Shown here: one piece after another, positions 13,019 through 25,602 of the stretch
Numbering within the stretch: position 1 is the first letter of the stretch
Layout: every line of letters begins with the position of its first letter
From: Apostichopus japonicus
Lineage: Eukaryota; Echinodermata; Holothuroidea; Aspidochirotida; Stichopodidae
Reading direction: 5' to 3'
NCBI RefSeq assembly: GCF_037975245.1
Contig: NC_092576.1
Coordinates: 25,309,611 to 25,373,610, forward strand
Length of the DNA: 64,000 bases
The notes under the pieces: generated by a model
Seen by the model: only the letters and a program-made list of their open reading frames with translations
Databases searched by the model: none
Told to the model about the DNA's origin: nothing
Translations under genes and position numbers: made by a program

Positions 13019-15157
13019 CTAGATTGAAGAGGACACAAGACAATTAATAACAAAATTTATGAATATCAACGTATTGTTATTTGTTTCAAATGTATTGGGA
13101 AGAAATCACCAAAGATATTCAATTCAATTAGACCGCACGAGTTTTCTTGGTCAAGCACCTAATCATAAAGTTTAAATGTGATTGGATTTACAGTATAGGA
13201 GGCTTTCGCGACCCACTCTTTCTAACAATGTTGATCTTTGGCCCTCAAAATGTGATCTTTAACCTCGATTGAATTTTGGGCCCCACCCTTAACACCTAAA
13301 TATGTTCTACTTTAAAATTCGTCAACATTATCTACATATCGTGTGGTTTTATTTCTTCCCTACACAATGACAAGCAGAAAATGATTAAAAAGCAGTTCCT
13401 AGGTTTCTTAATCTTTCAGATTTTTTCCATAACTGCATCAATCACGTACGCACGAATTACATGGTCAAGCACCTACCCACCCAATTGATCCGACTTACGA
13501 ACTTGGAGGACAAACATTTTGCACATTTACAAATACAATTCGACATTTCTGAAGTGCACTATCTCACCTCCCTTTACATTGCATGTACGGTGATGAGATA
13601 ATGATAAGTAGCCGTATTGAACTTTACTAAGTTGTTTATGAAGCTAATCAATTTCAATAAAATAACTGATGTCCACTCCGTTTGTCTGCACTGAAGTATT
13701 TTTTTTTTCTTTGCAGAAAAAAAATTACTCAAGAAAAAGAAAACGTCACAACTGAACTACTAGTATCAAGCAGCTTCAATCGGGGTGTGCACAGGATGGA
13801 GAACAGTTGCTCTATATATAGATGGATGGAAGCCTCACTTTGTGTTATAAACGGCATGTTTTTTCTAAATATAAGATAAACAGCTTAACAACTTGACACC
13901 ATTGAAATATTCTTCTGGTTCAAATAATCGGGGATCAAATAACTTTCAAATTTTTTACTACCGATATTTTCTCGTTTGTTTTTTTAATATTGGAGGTATG
14001 AAGAATTCAACCGCATTAAGGTGATTACCTTTCCACCCCATCTTGTAAATGCAATCACCCTATTATCTAGAAAGCCGTTGTTATGTGTAATAATGGACCC
14101 AAAATGTAATCTTTACCAGGTATGTAATAAATTTTGATGCAAAATTTGATAATCTTTTAACGAGGTATGTAAAAACTTGTTTACACAAAATGTTTAAAAA
14201 AAAAATTAACAAGAAATATATTAATGCAAAACGTAATACCTTTTGTTCATGACATTCTTTCGAACCTTTTTTTAGAGATGGACGTCATAAATTACGCATT
14301 TTAATAACCATATCTCCTTTTGGTCGTACAAATAAACACAGAATTAAGGGTTACATATATATATAACGGTGAAGCCAGTCTTGACCGAATCTGACGTCCA
14401 CAGTTTATTATCCGAAGTAGTGATTGAATCTACGGTAGGCCCACTCATGGGATTACATGCATAGGCATAAAAGGCGATCCTGAATCCCCACACCCCGCCC
14501 TTCCCCAACCTAGTTCTCTCAGTTGCAAAACCTGCTCACTTTTGGTTATATCTGAGGCAATTGTTCTGGGCAATTTGGAAAAGTTAGGGCGGTTTGGGCA
14601 AGTTTCTGGGTAACCTGAGGAAAATTGGTAGTCATACAATATATTCCATAGAACTAGGAAATGGCTCCTGGCCAATCCGTAAAGTTACGTTTAAGTGGGT
14701 TTTTGTTAAATATTTTGAGCAATAGAAAACTATTCTTTTTTGAAAACAAACAAACCATTTTAATAACTCATATCTTAAGACATCATCTTATTAACTACCG
14801 GTAACCAGTAGTAGTCGATCCTACCTAATCTATTAAAATATATGTTTTCAAGCAAACAACCGTTTTAAACTCATATCTTAAGTGACCATCTTCGAAGATA
14901 CTGTCCTTTGAGAAAGACTTAAAGAGTAACGAGAATCGAGTAACAAACATAAAAAACTTCCGTCTATTACTCAACTGTTTTGTGTTTGTTTTTTGTAAGT
15001 ATTGATCTTCCAGGAGATTCTGAACTATCCATATTGGCAAGTAAAAAGCTAAGCCAAGTATAATACTATATTGCATGAATCATCAATCTCCGCAACTCTA
15101 TAACTGCGTCACCCCTCTCTCCGTTAATAACAGTCGCGTATCCAGAGGGTCGTTGTA

Positions 15158-15287
15158 CGAAAAAGAGGAGAAAAAAGGGGGAAAGTAGGGAAGAAAGGAA
15201 GGGAAAAGAAAAAGAAGAAAGAGAGAAAAAGACGAAACGGAGGGAGCAGAAAAAACGGCAAGAAATCGGGGAGAGAAAGAGGACTAG
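15158..15287. repeat. Polypurine tract
   Basis: About 130 bases are almost entirely A and G on the plus strand (AAAAAGAGG, GGGAAAG, GAAGGGAAAAG blocks). No coding meaning is seen. Tracts of this kind can adopt triplex-prone structures. Confidence 0.8.
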
Positions 15288-15341
15288 TGACATTATTACA
15301 GGGCTGATCCGTAATATATGCACAGGGTAGCCAGTGATGGC

Positions 15342-15374
<33 letters not shown>

Positions 15375-15727
15375 TAATTATAATATAATTATAATATAAT
15401 TAATTATAATATTAATATTTATGTTATATATATATATATATATATATAAATGAAAATCGTAATGAGTTGGAAAATCAAGAACAGTGAAAAAACTTTCAGC
15501 CTCCACCGGGATTCGAACCACGGGCCTCCCGCTCTGTACGCGGACACCCTAACCACTAGGCTATGGACGCTGATTGTATGTCCAGAGGTTCGAAACCGGT
15601 AAGGAAGATCGTAATTCCACTGTAGGCGTTTGTCACCTATATCGAACAATACTAGTTCTGTTTTTGGTGACATATTTTGCCCTATTCTAGAGATCAAACA
15701 TGATGCTATCCAACTCGAAAATCATTT

Positions 15728-15812
<85 letters not shown>
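15342..15812. repeat. Three (TA)n arrays flanking a SINE
   Basis: TA dinucleotide runs lie at about 15342-15370, 15425-15448 and 15731-15812. The last is the longest, at about 80 bp. The middle and last arrays border the SINE-like repeat at 15450-15695, which suggests either insertion into a TA array or a TA-rich tail that expanded. Confidence 0.85.
15450..15695 (-). mobile_element. tRNA-derived SINE, family B, copy 1
   Basis: Read on the minus strand, positions 15571-15497 contain a tRNA-like head: GCGTCCATAGCCTAGTGGTT carries an A box, a five-pair anticodon stem (TCCGC with GCGGG) encloses a seven-base loop, and GGTTCGAATCC is a perfect B box. The T stem is mismatched and the acceptor ends no longer pair, so this is a SINE or pseudogene rather than a working tRNA. 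Downstream sequence (AAAGTTTTTTCACTGTTCTTG) and the ~100 bp upstream of the head (GGCAAAATATGTCACC to ACCGGTTTCGAACC) both recur at 40.15-40.46 kb. An apparent 92-residue frame here is an artefact of the repeat. Confidence 0.7.
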
Positions 15813-15814
<2 letters not shown>

Positions 15815-15959
15815 CAAACATAAATATTAATTGCGACATAACATATCCTTCCTATTATCTTAACTCTATTTTGTTGGGTTTTTTATTGCTCAATTCATTG
15901 CTCACCTGTCCAAATCAACTTTCTGTCCATCTGTGTGTGTATGTGCTCCGCTCTTAGTT

Positions 15960-17250
15960 TTTTTTTTTCAATTAGCCTGTTGAACACCCTGCTTTGATCG
16001 AATGTTTTGGCACTCTGACTTGTAATTATTAACATGTATGGGCTTTTAAATTAAATAATCATAAGTTATGAAGTAATTTCATTTAGTTTAACTTTCAAGA
16101 TCTTCCGGCTGTAAGGTTTTAAGTGATGGCTGATTAAATCCGATGTGTAGTTCCATTTTACGGAATTTTTAAGTATTTGTTAAGTGACATTGTAGATAGA
16201 TATAGATACAAATATAGCATCTTTAGCTAAATTTGGTAAGAAGAATACAAAATTCCGTAATGGACGAAGTAAGTGTTTTATTTTGTAAATAAGGAAACTA
16301 TAGTGTCATGTTTGTTTATTGGTCTCCTCTTTTGATATTAAGGGTTCTAAATATCTAGCGAACACTTTTTGAGATCCAGTCATTGCTTCATTACATAGCA
16401 TTATGCCCTAAATTTCATTCATTTTCAGCCACACCGTTACACATTATTATCAATAATGTTCAACGGCGTATGGAAAGCGTGCATTTATGTATGTGTTTAT
16501 GTAGGATGTTGGAAGACAACGACAGTGGTGAAATATCAAAGCAGTGGTAAAAACATTTGGACAGAGACGAAACCATGGTTTATATAGTTTAACCTAAAAA
16601 CTTTGATCATTCGAACCGCATCGAGCTCCAAACATAATGTTCGATGTGTCGTCATGGTGAATACTTAATAATGACAAGGATTTGCTCCTGATATAGTCTA
16701 CATTGTTTATATAAGAGATAAATCAAGTGTTATTTGAGGTTTACCAGGTATTCTTACGGAATTCTTCAATTCCATAATTAAATATATTCAGACCGGACAT
16801 ATTTGTTTTCCTGGATGATTTTTCATATAAACATAATCATGTTCTGAAGTACTTTTTATTTAAGGGGTGTGGGTAGGGTGGGGAAATACGAATGAAAGAA
16901 GGAAAATATTTATGGACAAACTACATCGATTAATTTGTATTTCCTTGTCTGCCAATATTCAAATAATTCACATGAGATTCTTTAATATCCATCTGATGCC
17001 ATTTAATTAGTTGACTGGTCAGTCTCCGCTAAGAAAATTTTACTGGTAAGAATCGTCATTCATGATGTTCGGATGTTCAATATATTAATTTAGATGTCTA
17101 CTTAATTCAATGTACTGAAAGTGAGCTGATTATTTAATTTCATTGATAAACAAGAACGTAATTATAATTTACTACGATGAATGGAAACCTTCACGATAAA
17201 AAAGACGACGTCTATGTCTCAAGTGGTGATTGTCTGATCAATCGATTTAC
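15960..17250. other. AT-rich DNA downstream of the second terminal exon
   Basis: No coding frame, RNA gene or convincing repeat was seen. An ATTAAA on the minus strand at 17138-17133 lies about 125 nt past the stop of the terminal exon at 17263 and could serve as a poly(A) signal. Confidence 0.4.
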
Positions 17251-17262
17251 GTTACATGAGCT

Positions 17263-17353
17263 TTAATATACTGTACCTTCCACTTTCTTCGACTTTAATA
17301 TTGAAGGAATAAACTTAGCAGGGATAGACTGAGGTAACAGACATTCGTATAAC
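17263..17353 (-). CDS. Second copy of the NLR terminal exon
   Basis: The acceptor TTCTTTATTTCATAG precedes a 91-nt exon at 17353. It takes one base to finish a phase-2 codon and then reads LYECLLPQSIPAKFIPSILK and nine more residues to a TAA at 17263-17265. It resembles the terminal exon of the main NLR model (30615-30486), which reads FEDCLLPLSFSLDSIPEEIR. Shared features are the CLLPxS core, the IP pair, a basic segment after it, and even the TTCATAG acceptor context. The upstream leucine-rich exon at 21396-21188 ends in phase 2 (TG|G gives W), so the two join in frame. This is either an alternative 3' end of the NLR gene or part of a partial duplicate. Confidence 0.6.
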
Positions 17354-18325
17354 CTATGAAATAAAGAAGAAAACGAAGCAGTCAAGAATGTAAAATCATT
17401 AAAAACCTGTTTACGACAGCTTTCAGAATACTCGTCTCGACAAGCATGGTAATTAGTGAAAACCAAAATGTAATATATGATATGTAAGCACCATAATTTT
17501 TTTAATCCATTCTCACAAAACAATTGATGCACGCCAGTATCCGACATAAAAGCGAAACTTGTAAAGCTAATAAAAGTAATTTGTTAACATAACCCACATT
17601 CTATTAAAGGTCGTATTTTGACAGTAACATGTTTGCTTTAATTGTTCAGTGTTTCACTGTTAGTAGCATTAATGATTGGCTGCTTTGGCAACTCATGTGA
17701 TACAAATTGGGGATATTTATTCCAAATAAAGTAATAAACGAAACGATTTTGCGCCAGTCCCTTATGTGTAAGCCGTTCTCCTTGCGTGAAAGGCAATTGA
17801 ATTTCACGAAGTAGAATTTAATCATACTTATTTTGATTTTTATTATACTTTCTTAAGTAAAACATAGGCCAATACTGTTTAATTTTACCAGTGTGTGCAT
17901 ATGTTATAAATACATATTACGTCAACGAGCTGTGAACGGTCTTTACGGTGAGAATGATAATGACCAATGTTTATAACAATGATGTTTTGAAATGATCACC
18001 ACTGAATGGTGAACTCAAGATTAACTAAAAAACAAATCATATTTTATAACAAGACGGTATTATTTATGTAAAAGAAATTTTGACTACTTGAAATTCAATA
18101 TCTCGGCCTGGAATGATATGCTAGTGCAGCTGGGATTAGTTTTCACATATTGTTATGATTACAAATATATATTAAAGAAATTGTTTGAGCGGTTGTACGT
18201 ATGATAATACACGGTTATCCGTTAAATCTCGACATTTGGTCATTAATTCTATGTCATAGCATTGTTTACTAATTCATTTAGATAACTCCATTCGATGTTT
18301 TCTTTCATACATGAAGGGTTCTTAC

Positions 18326-18419
18326 GAATAATAGATAAGAAAAAATCAAACAATGGAGTGTTGGTGATAAAGAAAGTAGTTTGAAGGGCTCTTTTAATAA
18401 AGGCATTTGAAACATCTCC
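18326..18419 (-). CDS. Candidate internal exon, unknown
   Basis: A minus-strand acceptor (GTATTTGCAG) opens at 18419 and a GTAAGA donor follows 18326, giving 94 nt. With phase-2 entry it reads EMFQMPLLKEPFKLLSLSPT and onward and leaves phase 0. With phase-0 entry it reads GDVSNAFIKRALQTTFFITN and can run on to a stop at 18249. It lies between the second leucine-rich exon and the second terminal exon. It may be an optional exon of that cassette or simply intronic, as no homologue was found elsewhere in the window. Confidence 0.2.
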
Positions 18420-20524
18420 CTGCAAATACATTCAAAATATACAAAATACATACAAAGATATAAGCAAACAAGTAACACTTTCCACATGATGCAAGAACAA
18501 CATCATGTAGTACTGCAGCAGTATAGGACAAGACCTTTTCTGTCAAAAAAAGAATTGTCTTATAGATGAAAACACAAACGTTTGATTCGGGGTATTTTAG
18601 TCGTATGTTGTAATATTTTACCAAAAAGCAATATTCGGTGTAGTATACACTGTGTACAAGATAACACATACACCTTGACTATCTATTTAACTTGGCAAAA
18701 CGTTTGGTAGTTAGAAAAGAACGAAGCTACTATAGAACCACCAATGATGTTATTTGTCATTTCATTTGGCTGAATTTTCGTGAGTTGTTTGTGGAGGTTT
18801 TAATAAATGCAATCATATTTAATAAACTTGAAAGTCATGTAAAGTCACGTGAGGTCGTTTTCTGACAGCATAAAAAATGCTACTGCTCCTAGATCTTCAA
18901 TTCAGATGACATGTTGTGGATATACCGTTTGAATGGTATACCAAAATTTTCAGGGAATATATTTTTGTTGGAACGTGAGGGCCCAAAACAGGACGATCTG
19001 TAAAGTGTTCACTTATAATGAAATGTAGGTCACGGATCCTATGCAATGATCATGAAATTTGTTTTTAAACTTTTGAAATTTCAAGTGACCAGTATTTGTT
19101 TTGGTGTGGGTATCAAAATGACATCCATCTTCATTTTGGGAAATAATACCCCCATGGAAGATTTGAAAAAAAAGTCAAATATTACTTGTTATTCAGCCTT
19201 GCTATATAGTTTGATGTCATTCTCCGTGAAAGGAATATTTGATAGATTTGCAGTTTTAACTTTTTCAACAGCTAGTGTGGGGAAGGTGACATGTGAGAAT
19301 GACCTATGTTGGAGCCGATTTCCGCTCTTCAACATCTCTCTGTGGTACGTTGATTGTAAATAGTTTGCAGCTCGTTTCATTATTGTATGGGTGCAACATT
19401 CGTGACCAATTTCTGTGTTAGCACAATTCAAACGTGATATACACAACGTGTTAGCAAATTTAGCAGAGGAATCATTGTTTACCTTTCATTTCATTGTTAC
19501 ATAAATAAAAAATGTAAATAGTGCATAAACTGTTGTTTCTTTCTTCTTCTTTTTTTTTCAATTGGGGATAGTTTATCCCAAGTGACACTAATACTATAAA
19601 AATACGTTCGAAGTACGAAGACTAACAAGGGGAATTTTGTATACACCCTACAGTGCTTAGGGCTAACACCCGTTGAAATCGGTCATTTGGGGAAATAGTC
19701 ACCCGAATTCAGGATATTTAGTGGCGCAATTCGAGGGAACTCATTTCTGAATTATGAAAACGCTGGTTATTGAACGCAATTCCCATGCTATGATGATGTG
19801 TCGCAATTTTTTTACTCCCATGTAAAACAATTGCTATCCATTGATGAAATCCGATGGTTACGCAACATATTAGCTAAACAATCTAAGGCATCGGCGTGGT
19901 GATGCCATGTTTAAGTATAGTACAGTGCGATAGTGTCTTATCTCTTATGGCGCTTGCTAAGATAATACTGTTTAAACTATACCCCCTCCCCCCCCGAAAA
20001 TCTTGGAATTTATATATTTTATTTAAGTCTTGCCATTGTGATAACGCTTCTCAATTAGATAAGTGTCAGATATTTGTTATTCCTTTGTCGGTAAAAATTA
20101 ATGAAACAAAATATGACAATAATGTCTGCCTTTTACTTGTCTTCCATTATACCCCTATATTCAATGTAATGTAATTGTTTCATGTTTGTTAATTTCTAAC
20201 GTTTTGTATTGTCATCTGTGAGAACACTATTTTAAGCAAATATTTAAGTAAAGATTCAAGAGTCGGGAATGTTGCTTTAACAAGCTGTGACACCGGAAAA
20301 GCGTTTCGTCTTATTGTACACTGCAAGGTGTCTTCAGTTATTACGTTGGACAAAACATAGCAGACATGATAGAAAAAAAAATAATCATGAATAAGATCAC
20401 CGGGTAATTAGGTATGTTGACATTTCCAATAACACGACGAGTTAAGACAGGTTTTAAATCTTAGAAGTGGCTTTGGTATTTGAGGTAATGGATGCAAAAC
20501 AAGTGGAGTTTTCTGTTAATCAAT

Positions 20525-21035
20525 GAAGCCGTTAATACTGAAAATGGAATCCAGATTAAAATTGACTACATCTTATCTTAGGAAGGACATGATTAACTTT
20601 CCTCTACTCCTTCTCCCCTTTCTCCCTCCCCTCCCCCTGCACTCATCTTCTCCCATCTCTCTTCCCCTTTTTTTCTCCACACCTTTCTGTCTTTGTCCCT
20701 CTCCAGATTATTCCCTACCCTGTGCCTTTAATCTTCTCTTTGTCCCTCCACAGTTTATCTCCTTCCTCTCCTCTTCCCCAGTTGCTTTCTTCTCACTATC
20801 CGTTATCTACTTATAATCCCCTTACATCTATCTCATTGTGTTCACCGTGCTCATTAACCTGTCTGTATTCTGTGCGTGTTTTTGTCCCCTGTGTTACTGT
20901 AACTTGTCATTTAGCCTCTGAAGAAGATCCTGCTAGGATCGAAACGTCAGGCCAAATTACTTTTCACATTTTATTACACCGGCTCTCTAGTGGATAAGCA
21001 GTTTGCTAACAGTTTTATTTTATTTTGATTTACAT
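20525..21035 (+). mobile_element. Penelope-like element, 3' tail only (copy 1)
   Basis: A short AAGGACATGA(T/G)TAACTTT segment leads into a ~220-bp pyrimidine-rich tract (20598-20815). The conserved 3' block with a hammerhead motif follows, ending in TGGATAAGCAGTTTGCTAACAG and a T/A-rich stretch. All of these parts recur in the same order at 28449-28920, where coding remnants identify the family as Penelope-like. No reverse transcriptase or endonuclease remains in this copy. It lies in the interval between the second leucine-rich exon and the second terminal exon. Confidence 0.75.
20914..20952 (+). ncRNA. Hammerhead ribozyme motif of the Penelope element (copy 1)
   Basis: The parts occur in hammerhead order. 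Helix I strand GCCT (20914-20917), conserved core CTGAAGA (20918-20924), helix II GATCC with GGATC closing a TGCTA loop, GAAAC (20941-20945), GTC (20946-20948) with cleavage expected after the C, and AGGC (20949-20952) pairing with GCCT. Helix III is reduced to almost nothing, as is known for the minimal hammerheads of Penelope-like elements. The core matches the CTGANGA...GAAA consensus and looks intact. Activity is inferred, not shown. Confidence 0.7.
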
Positions 21036-21187
21036 CTTATTTTATAATAAAATGTAGGTTATATGCAATATACATCTATATAAAACATCAAGCAACATAT
21101 TATGATACATGGTTATACATAGAACGCGACCGGTATTATGTCATAAGATGAAAGTGTGGTCCAGAAAGTTGTTAGTACGGTACTCAC

Positions 21188-21396
21188 CATAACTTCTCCA
21201 ACAGACACGATTGTTGCACAAACACCAAGAGGTCAATAACCTCTGTCTCTGAAATTTCTCTTCCTTCATTTTTTGTATTTATCACTAACTTCTTTACTGA
21301 TGCAGGGCATGCCAGATGTAACCCTGAATGGAAGACGATTTTATCAGCTTCAATCTTACGGAACGATTGGATGAGATGCAGACCGGTAATGGGAAT
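21188..21396 (-). CDS. Second leucine-rich exon of the NLR locus
   Basis: The minus-strand acceptor TTACCTTTCTCCAG and donor ATG|GTGAGTACC frame 209 nt, open from phase 0 to phase 2. The peptide begins IPITGLHLIQSFRKIEADKI and continues FHSGLHL to a final LLEKL, with W split over the junction. It aligns along its whole length with exon 4 of the NLR model (31650-31433). Shared elements include I-x-I-x-x-L-x-L, (V/I)-(L/F)-HSGL, a conserved SExEV near the end, and a final (L/E)-(K/E)-L. Spacing and splice phases are identical. No NACHT exon lies between this exon and 30.5 kb. It could be an alternative cassette spliced to the NACHT exon (which ends phase 0) or a remnant of a tandem duplicate. 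Confidence 0.7.
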
Positions 21397-21449
21397 CTGG
21401 AGAAAGGTAACAAATAAACAAAAAGTATTGTGTGGATGTTTCATTTATG

Positions 21450-23150
21450 CATCCCATATATTGACACGGTTGAGGAATATCTATGACTAAAGTTCTCACT
21501 TGTCTCTACCATCACATATATGTCTACACACAAAATAAAGATTTTCCCATCCCCGCCTACTCTACCCCACATCACCCTTCCAGCCTATTTGTTCGTAGCT
21601 TCCCATTCTGTTTCCCCAAAATAAATACCAACATACATCAGTCGGATTATTAACAAAACCTAGGCTAAAATTCTCATTGTTTCCCATTATATCCAATTTA
21701 ACTGCCTTTATCGAATATTTGGAAATGTTCATTGCATGTACTGGTCGTATTGATCTCATTCTTACTACCCGTTGAAATAAATATATGGATGTGACAAATC
21801 GCACTCTATAGGAGGAAAAAAAATCTTCACCTTACATATCAAGTTAGGCCAATTCACAGCTTCTTCGACATTATACATCATGGGCACCAAAAGAAGGAGG
21901 CACCAAACAAATTAAAAATACAGAGGGTTGCAAGCATACTTCGGGTATTCTATGTCCCATTTATAAGACTTAATGGTTAACTGTTAGATGTATCGGCTGG
22001 GGGAAGTGATGTAATAAGTAGCAGTGCAGCATTGTAAATAAGCCACAGTAAAGAGACCGTATTCACCCAAAACCCACAATAGTTTCGACTTGCGTGGGTA
22101 TTTTCTTTAAATATTTGGCACCTCCAGACGCCCGGATATTGCATTCTTCGGCTTTCTCTGTTGAGGAGAGGATTTCTTTTGAATTCCTATGCGATTGATA
22201 TTGCAAGAGAAATGTATCTATTTTTGTAGTAATGTGTTGTTTTCTATTTTTGTTATGTCCCTGACTGCAGGGTTTTTCATCATGCTTATGCCGTACCTTG
22301 TTTTGTTTAGTCCATTGGTAATTTCCACAAATTTAACACTTGAAGTCAATTGCAACCTGACAATTTGGTAAGATCGTATCTCAAGGGGGTGTACTGTAGA
22401 TCGACTTTCATACAAAGATTTTTTGAGACCGACTGCTGTGATCGACTGAGCAACGTTTTCAAAACCACAACAAGAATGACTCTTTGTTGGATAATTACAG
22501 TTGTATATACTCAAACACTGTTATTGGATGAGAGAACAGCCGTGCAACATTAACAGTTAGTTCTTGGCCGCGGCTAGGGGTTTCATACACATAAATATAT
22601 GCCAGGGAGAGAAATGACTCTTATGTTACTCTGAGGGCAACGCCACCGGAAGCTTCATCTCATATGTTTAGTTTCAGCACAAAATACATATGAGAGAAAA
22701 CTTCGAAATTGTATTGGAATGTATTTGAAAGCCCCACTCGGGTTCCCGGTGACTAACCTCCCGAAAGCTATTCAATATTCTTGCGTTTGTCTACTACTTG
22801 GACGCCCGTGTTACATATCGAAAATTGCACTATTTTATTTGAACATTCGATAATTCTTAGATACTCTACGCTCCAAGCTAGAAACATGTAAGAAAAATAT
22901 TAAATAAAAGTCCATACAATATTAATGTTACCGATGTAGTAAACACCTTGTGGCTGAGGGACTGGCCAACGTATGTGTGCTGTTTTCGATAGAGTTGCAT
23001 GATCGGACTAGGCTTTACTGATGATGTTTTGCACAATTTATTGTTTTGCTAAATGATTTCAGGTGTTTTACACTGTACAGGTGTATGACAATGGGGTTAT
23101 GTTGATTGGTAGTAACTGTAAACAACCAAGAATAAGGTAGGGGAAAGTAA
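21450..23150. other. Presumed intronic or intergenic DNA
   Basis: Only short unrelated open frames were seen on both strands (for example 21562-21804 and 22218-22553), without splice signals worth reporting. No repeat family was recognised. Confidence 0.4.
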
Positions 23151-23162
23151 GTGTTGCTTCAA

Positions 23163-23960
23163 TTAAATTATCCGAGGATGTTTCTTCGACAATGAACTGA
23201 TGGGGGCACTAAATCTCCGACAGGGAAAGCTGGTCCTTGCAGGAAGTTCAATGAGAGGAAATGCCAAGGCAGTTACGTCTCCAAGGCGCCAACAAAGCAA
23301 GTTTACGAAGAAGGTCCAGGAATGTAGTATGTCCTCCCCAGAGGATTTGAGTAGGCGGCTGGAAATGGAGTTTACCAGTATGAATACACAGCTAACTACC
23401 CTGCAAGCCTGAACTGTTAGAGAGGCCAGAACGACTCTCGAAAAGGTACCGGGAGTCTTCAGAGGGACAGCGAGGCACCCCGTCAGTTGAGATCTGGCCC
23501 CACAGTCATAGGAGTCCCTCACGTGGTAGTAGTGGTGGCATTCCCACAAGATTTGTGGGAAACGCTCCCTCTTCAGCGGTGTTGTTGGACGGGGGGTATG
23601 AGTCGTTACTGGACACACATTCCCAGGTAACGTGTACTGCGAAGTCATGATACGGGAGAAGACTATCTTACGAAATACCCAACCCCTTCGTGAGTTTGGA
23701 CTCACTGAGGCATTGGGTTATGGGGTGTGTTAAGTTTAGTATCACCCCTCCTAAAGGAGATGCAGGTACGAGGTGCAAGGTAACAACGTTTGTTCTCATC
23801 CTGCCTAATAGCCCATCTGCAATCAATGTACAAGACTTAATATGATCAAACACCTCCTTGCTGTTGATTGCCGCCGTAGAGGTGGGCGTCACTTCAACCT
23901 TAGCTCAAGATGGGCCCCAACTGGGCTTAGGCTTAGGCTTGCCGTCAAACTGAACAAGTT
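23163..23960. other. GC-elevated block with decayed coding-like frames
   Basis: Base composition rises clearly above the surrounding DNA. The minus strand holds a 180-codon frame (23705-23163) and an overlapping 74-codon frame (23892-23668) in another phase. The plus strand reads a helical, charged stretch (SMSSPEDLSRRLEMEFTSMN) interrupted by stops. The pattern suits a mutated retroelement or gene remnant, but I cannot name a family or decide the strand. A short TTAGGC duplication lies near 23930. Confidence 0.3.
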
Positions 23961-23969
23961 GGGAAAAGA

Positions 23970-25600
23970 CGGATGATCATGGTCATTAAATATACCGGGA
24001 AATGAAGTGGTGTCAGCGAATGGCAATATATACTTAATTTGAGATATAGAGATCAATTTCCTGGTATGCCATCCCGTCTATCTATGGGCTTCCGTGTACC
24101 CATTGCTCACTCAAACTGACCAATTGTGGTTCTTGTAAAAACAATGTGACGGTCCAGAACAACTATTTCGGTAGAGATGTGAGACTTACTGATGAGCACC
24201 TCATTGGGGCGGGTGGGTGGGTGGATGCATGGATGGATATATATTTTTATCTTTAGGTTTTTAGTTGTTCTAAATGATCCTAGCGGGTAGAAGTTCCATA
24301 CAGGTCTGATGAGAATGGTTGATGGGATAACAACCATGGAGACTGGGTTAAAAACATGCGAGGCGGAATATAGAGGCACACTGGGACAGTATGGTATCAA
24401 TATTATTTTATTTTTCTTTCACAGTTTAACTGAGGAAAATAGTAAATTGTCTTGAAATGCCACCGGGTGATCAAGGAGCAGTGCAGTACTCAATGTCTAA
24501 TGTAGTATCTACAGTTATGCAGGAAATTAATTTTTTGTGAGATATCATTAACACACACAGAGATAAATACTCAATTCTCATGATATTGGTGAGTTGTACC
24601 GTCATTTTAGGTAAATTTTATAATTCTTTTCATAATCTGCTTTTGTGCATGTTTCAAATACTGTAAACAAACCTTAAAGCAACACATGTAATAAACAATG
24701 TAGCGTTGCTATTTTCAATGCACTTGACATTGATTTTACTCTTCGAAATGCAAAGTTTGGTGATTTGGCAATCAAAAGAAAGATGTATGATAAACAAACT
24801 ATTTACAGTTAGTAGGTCTGTTTGACATGGTTGTTGAATATTTCATCGAAAAATATAGATGTAGATTTGACTGGGCGGCAAAACTGCTTTGGTGTTATAT
24901 ATCAAAGGAATAATTGCGATTAGTAAAGTTTCTGTCAAATCTTGAATAACGTTATACGACCAATTGCTCGTTTAAAATGGGTACTGATTCATCCTTTGGT
25001 CATTGGTAATGATCTTTGCTAGTTGGTGAAATTTCCATTGTGGCAACAATAAGTCGTCTCTGATGGTGAACAACTATGATAATATCAAAAAAATATCAAC
25101 AGAAAAAAAAGCAATTAGATTGCTGAGTTATACCTAGGTCTGAAGCACTCCACCCCCCCCCCACCCCACCCTTCATGTTTATGAGGAAGTCATCATCCAC
25201 TTCGGTGCATTTGCTACAAGAAGCTTAACAGTATTTATGATGCTTACAATCTGACCAGCCAAGAGTTTACAAGTTAAGATGTTTTGCATTGTTAAGGAAC
25301 CAGAAAGGGACAGCTAGAGCTGCCGAAAGGAATCCATCCATGTGTTGATAATCTTTAAGAACACGTTATGCTGCATTTAAATATATGGAGGTTATGAAAT
25401 ACATGGTGAGTGCTAAGCGCAGTTCAAAACAGCAATACAAAATTCACTTCTTGATTTCAGTTTCCTTTGCTATTTGTTTTTTTTTTCATTTTGGGAAGAT
25501 TTCCACTTTCTTTGCTCTCCATGTCTTAGCCAAATGGGTGTGTCGACTTTTTTGGTTTATAAAGATAAGGAATACCCCAAACATTCTGTTGGATCTGGAT
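23970..25600. other. Non-coding DNA before the MITE
   Basis: No supported gene. A short GGGT/GGAT-rich microsatellite is at 24208-24238 and a poly-C run near 25150. A GTGAGT after 25407 on the plus strand is isolated. Confidence 0.4.
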
Positions 25601-25602
25601 TC

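Noticed and set aside
15497-15571. Functional tRNA gene on the minus strand
   Set aside because: A perfect B box and a good anticodon stem exist, but the T stem has two mismatches and the acceptor ends do not pair. The flanks also recur at 40 kb, so it is a SINE.
20281-20340. Second hammerhead-like sequence on the minus strand (CTGAAGACACC ... GACGAAACG)
   Set aside because: It has CTGAAGA and GACGAAAC, but the two strands that should form helix II do not pair. The real pairing is GACACC with GGTGTC outside the core. It may be a repeat end, but it is not a clear ribozyme.
20523-20997. Proline/serine/leucine-rich plus-strand frames
   Set aside because: They are translations of the pyrimidine-rich 3' region of the Penelope-like element.
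23925-23940. TTAGGC repeat as an interstitial telomere
   Set aside because: Only two units are present, which is far too few.
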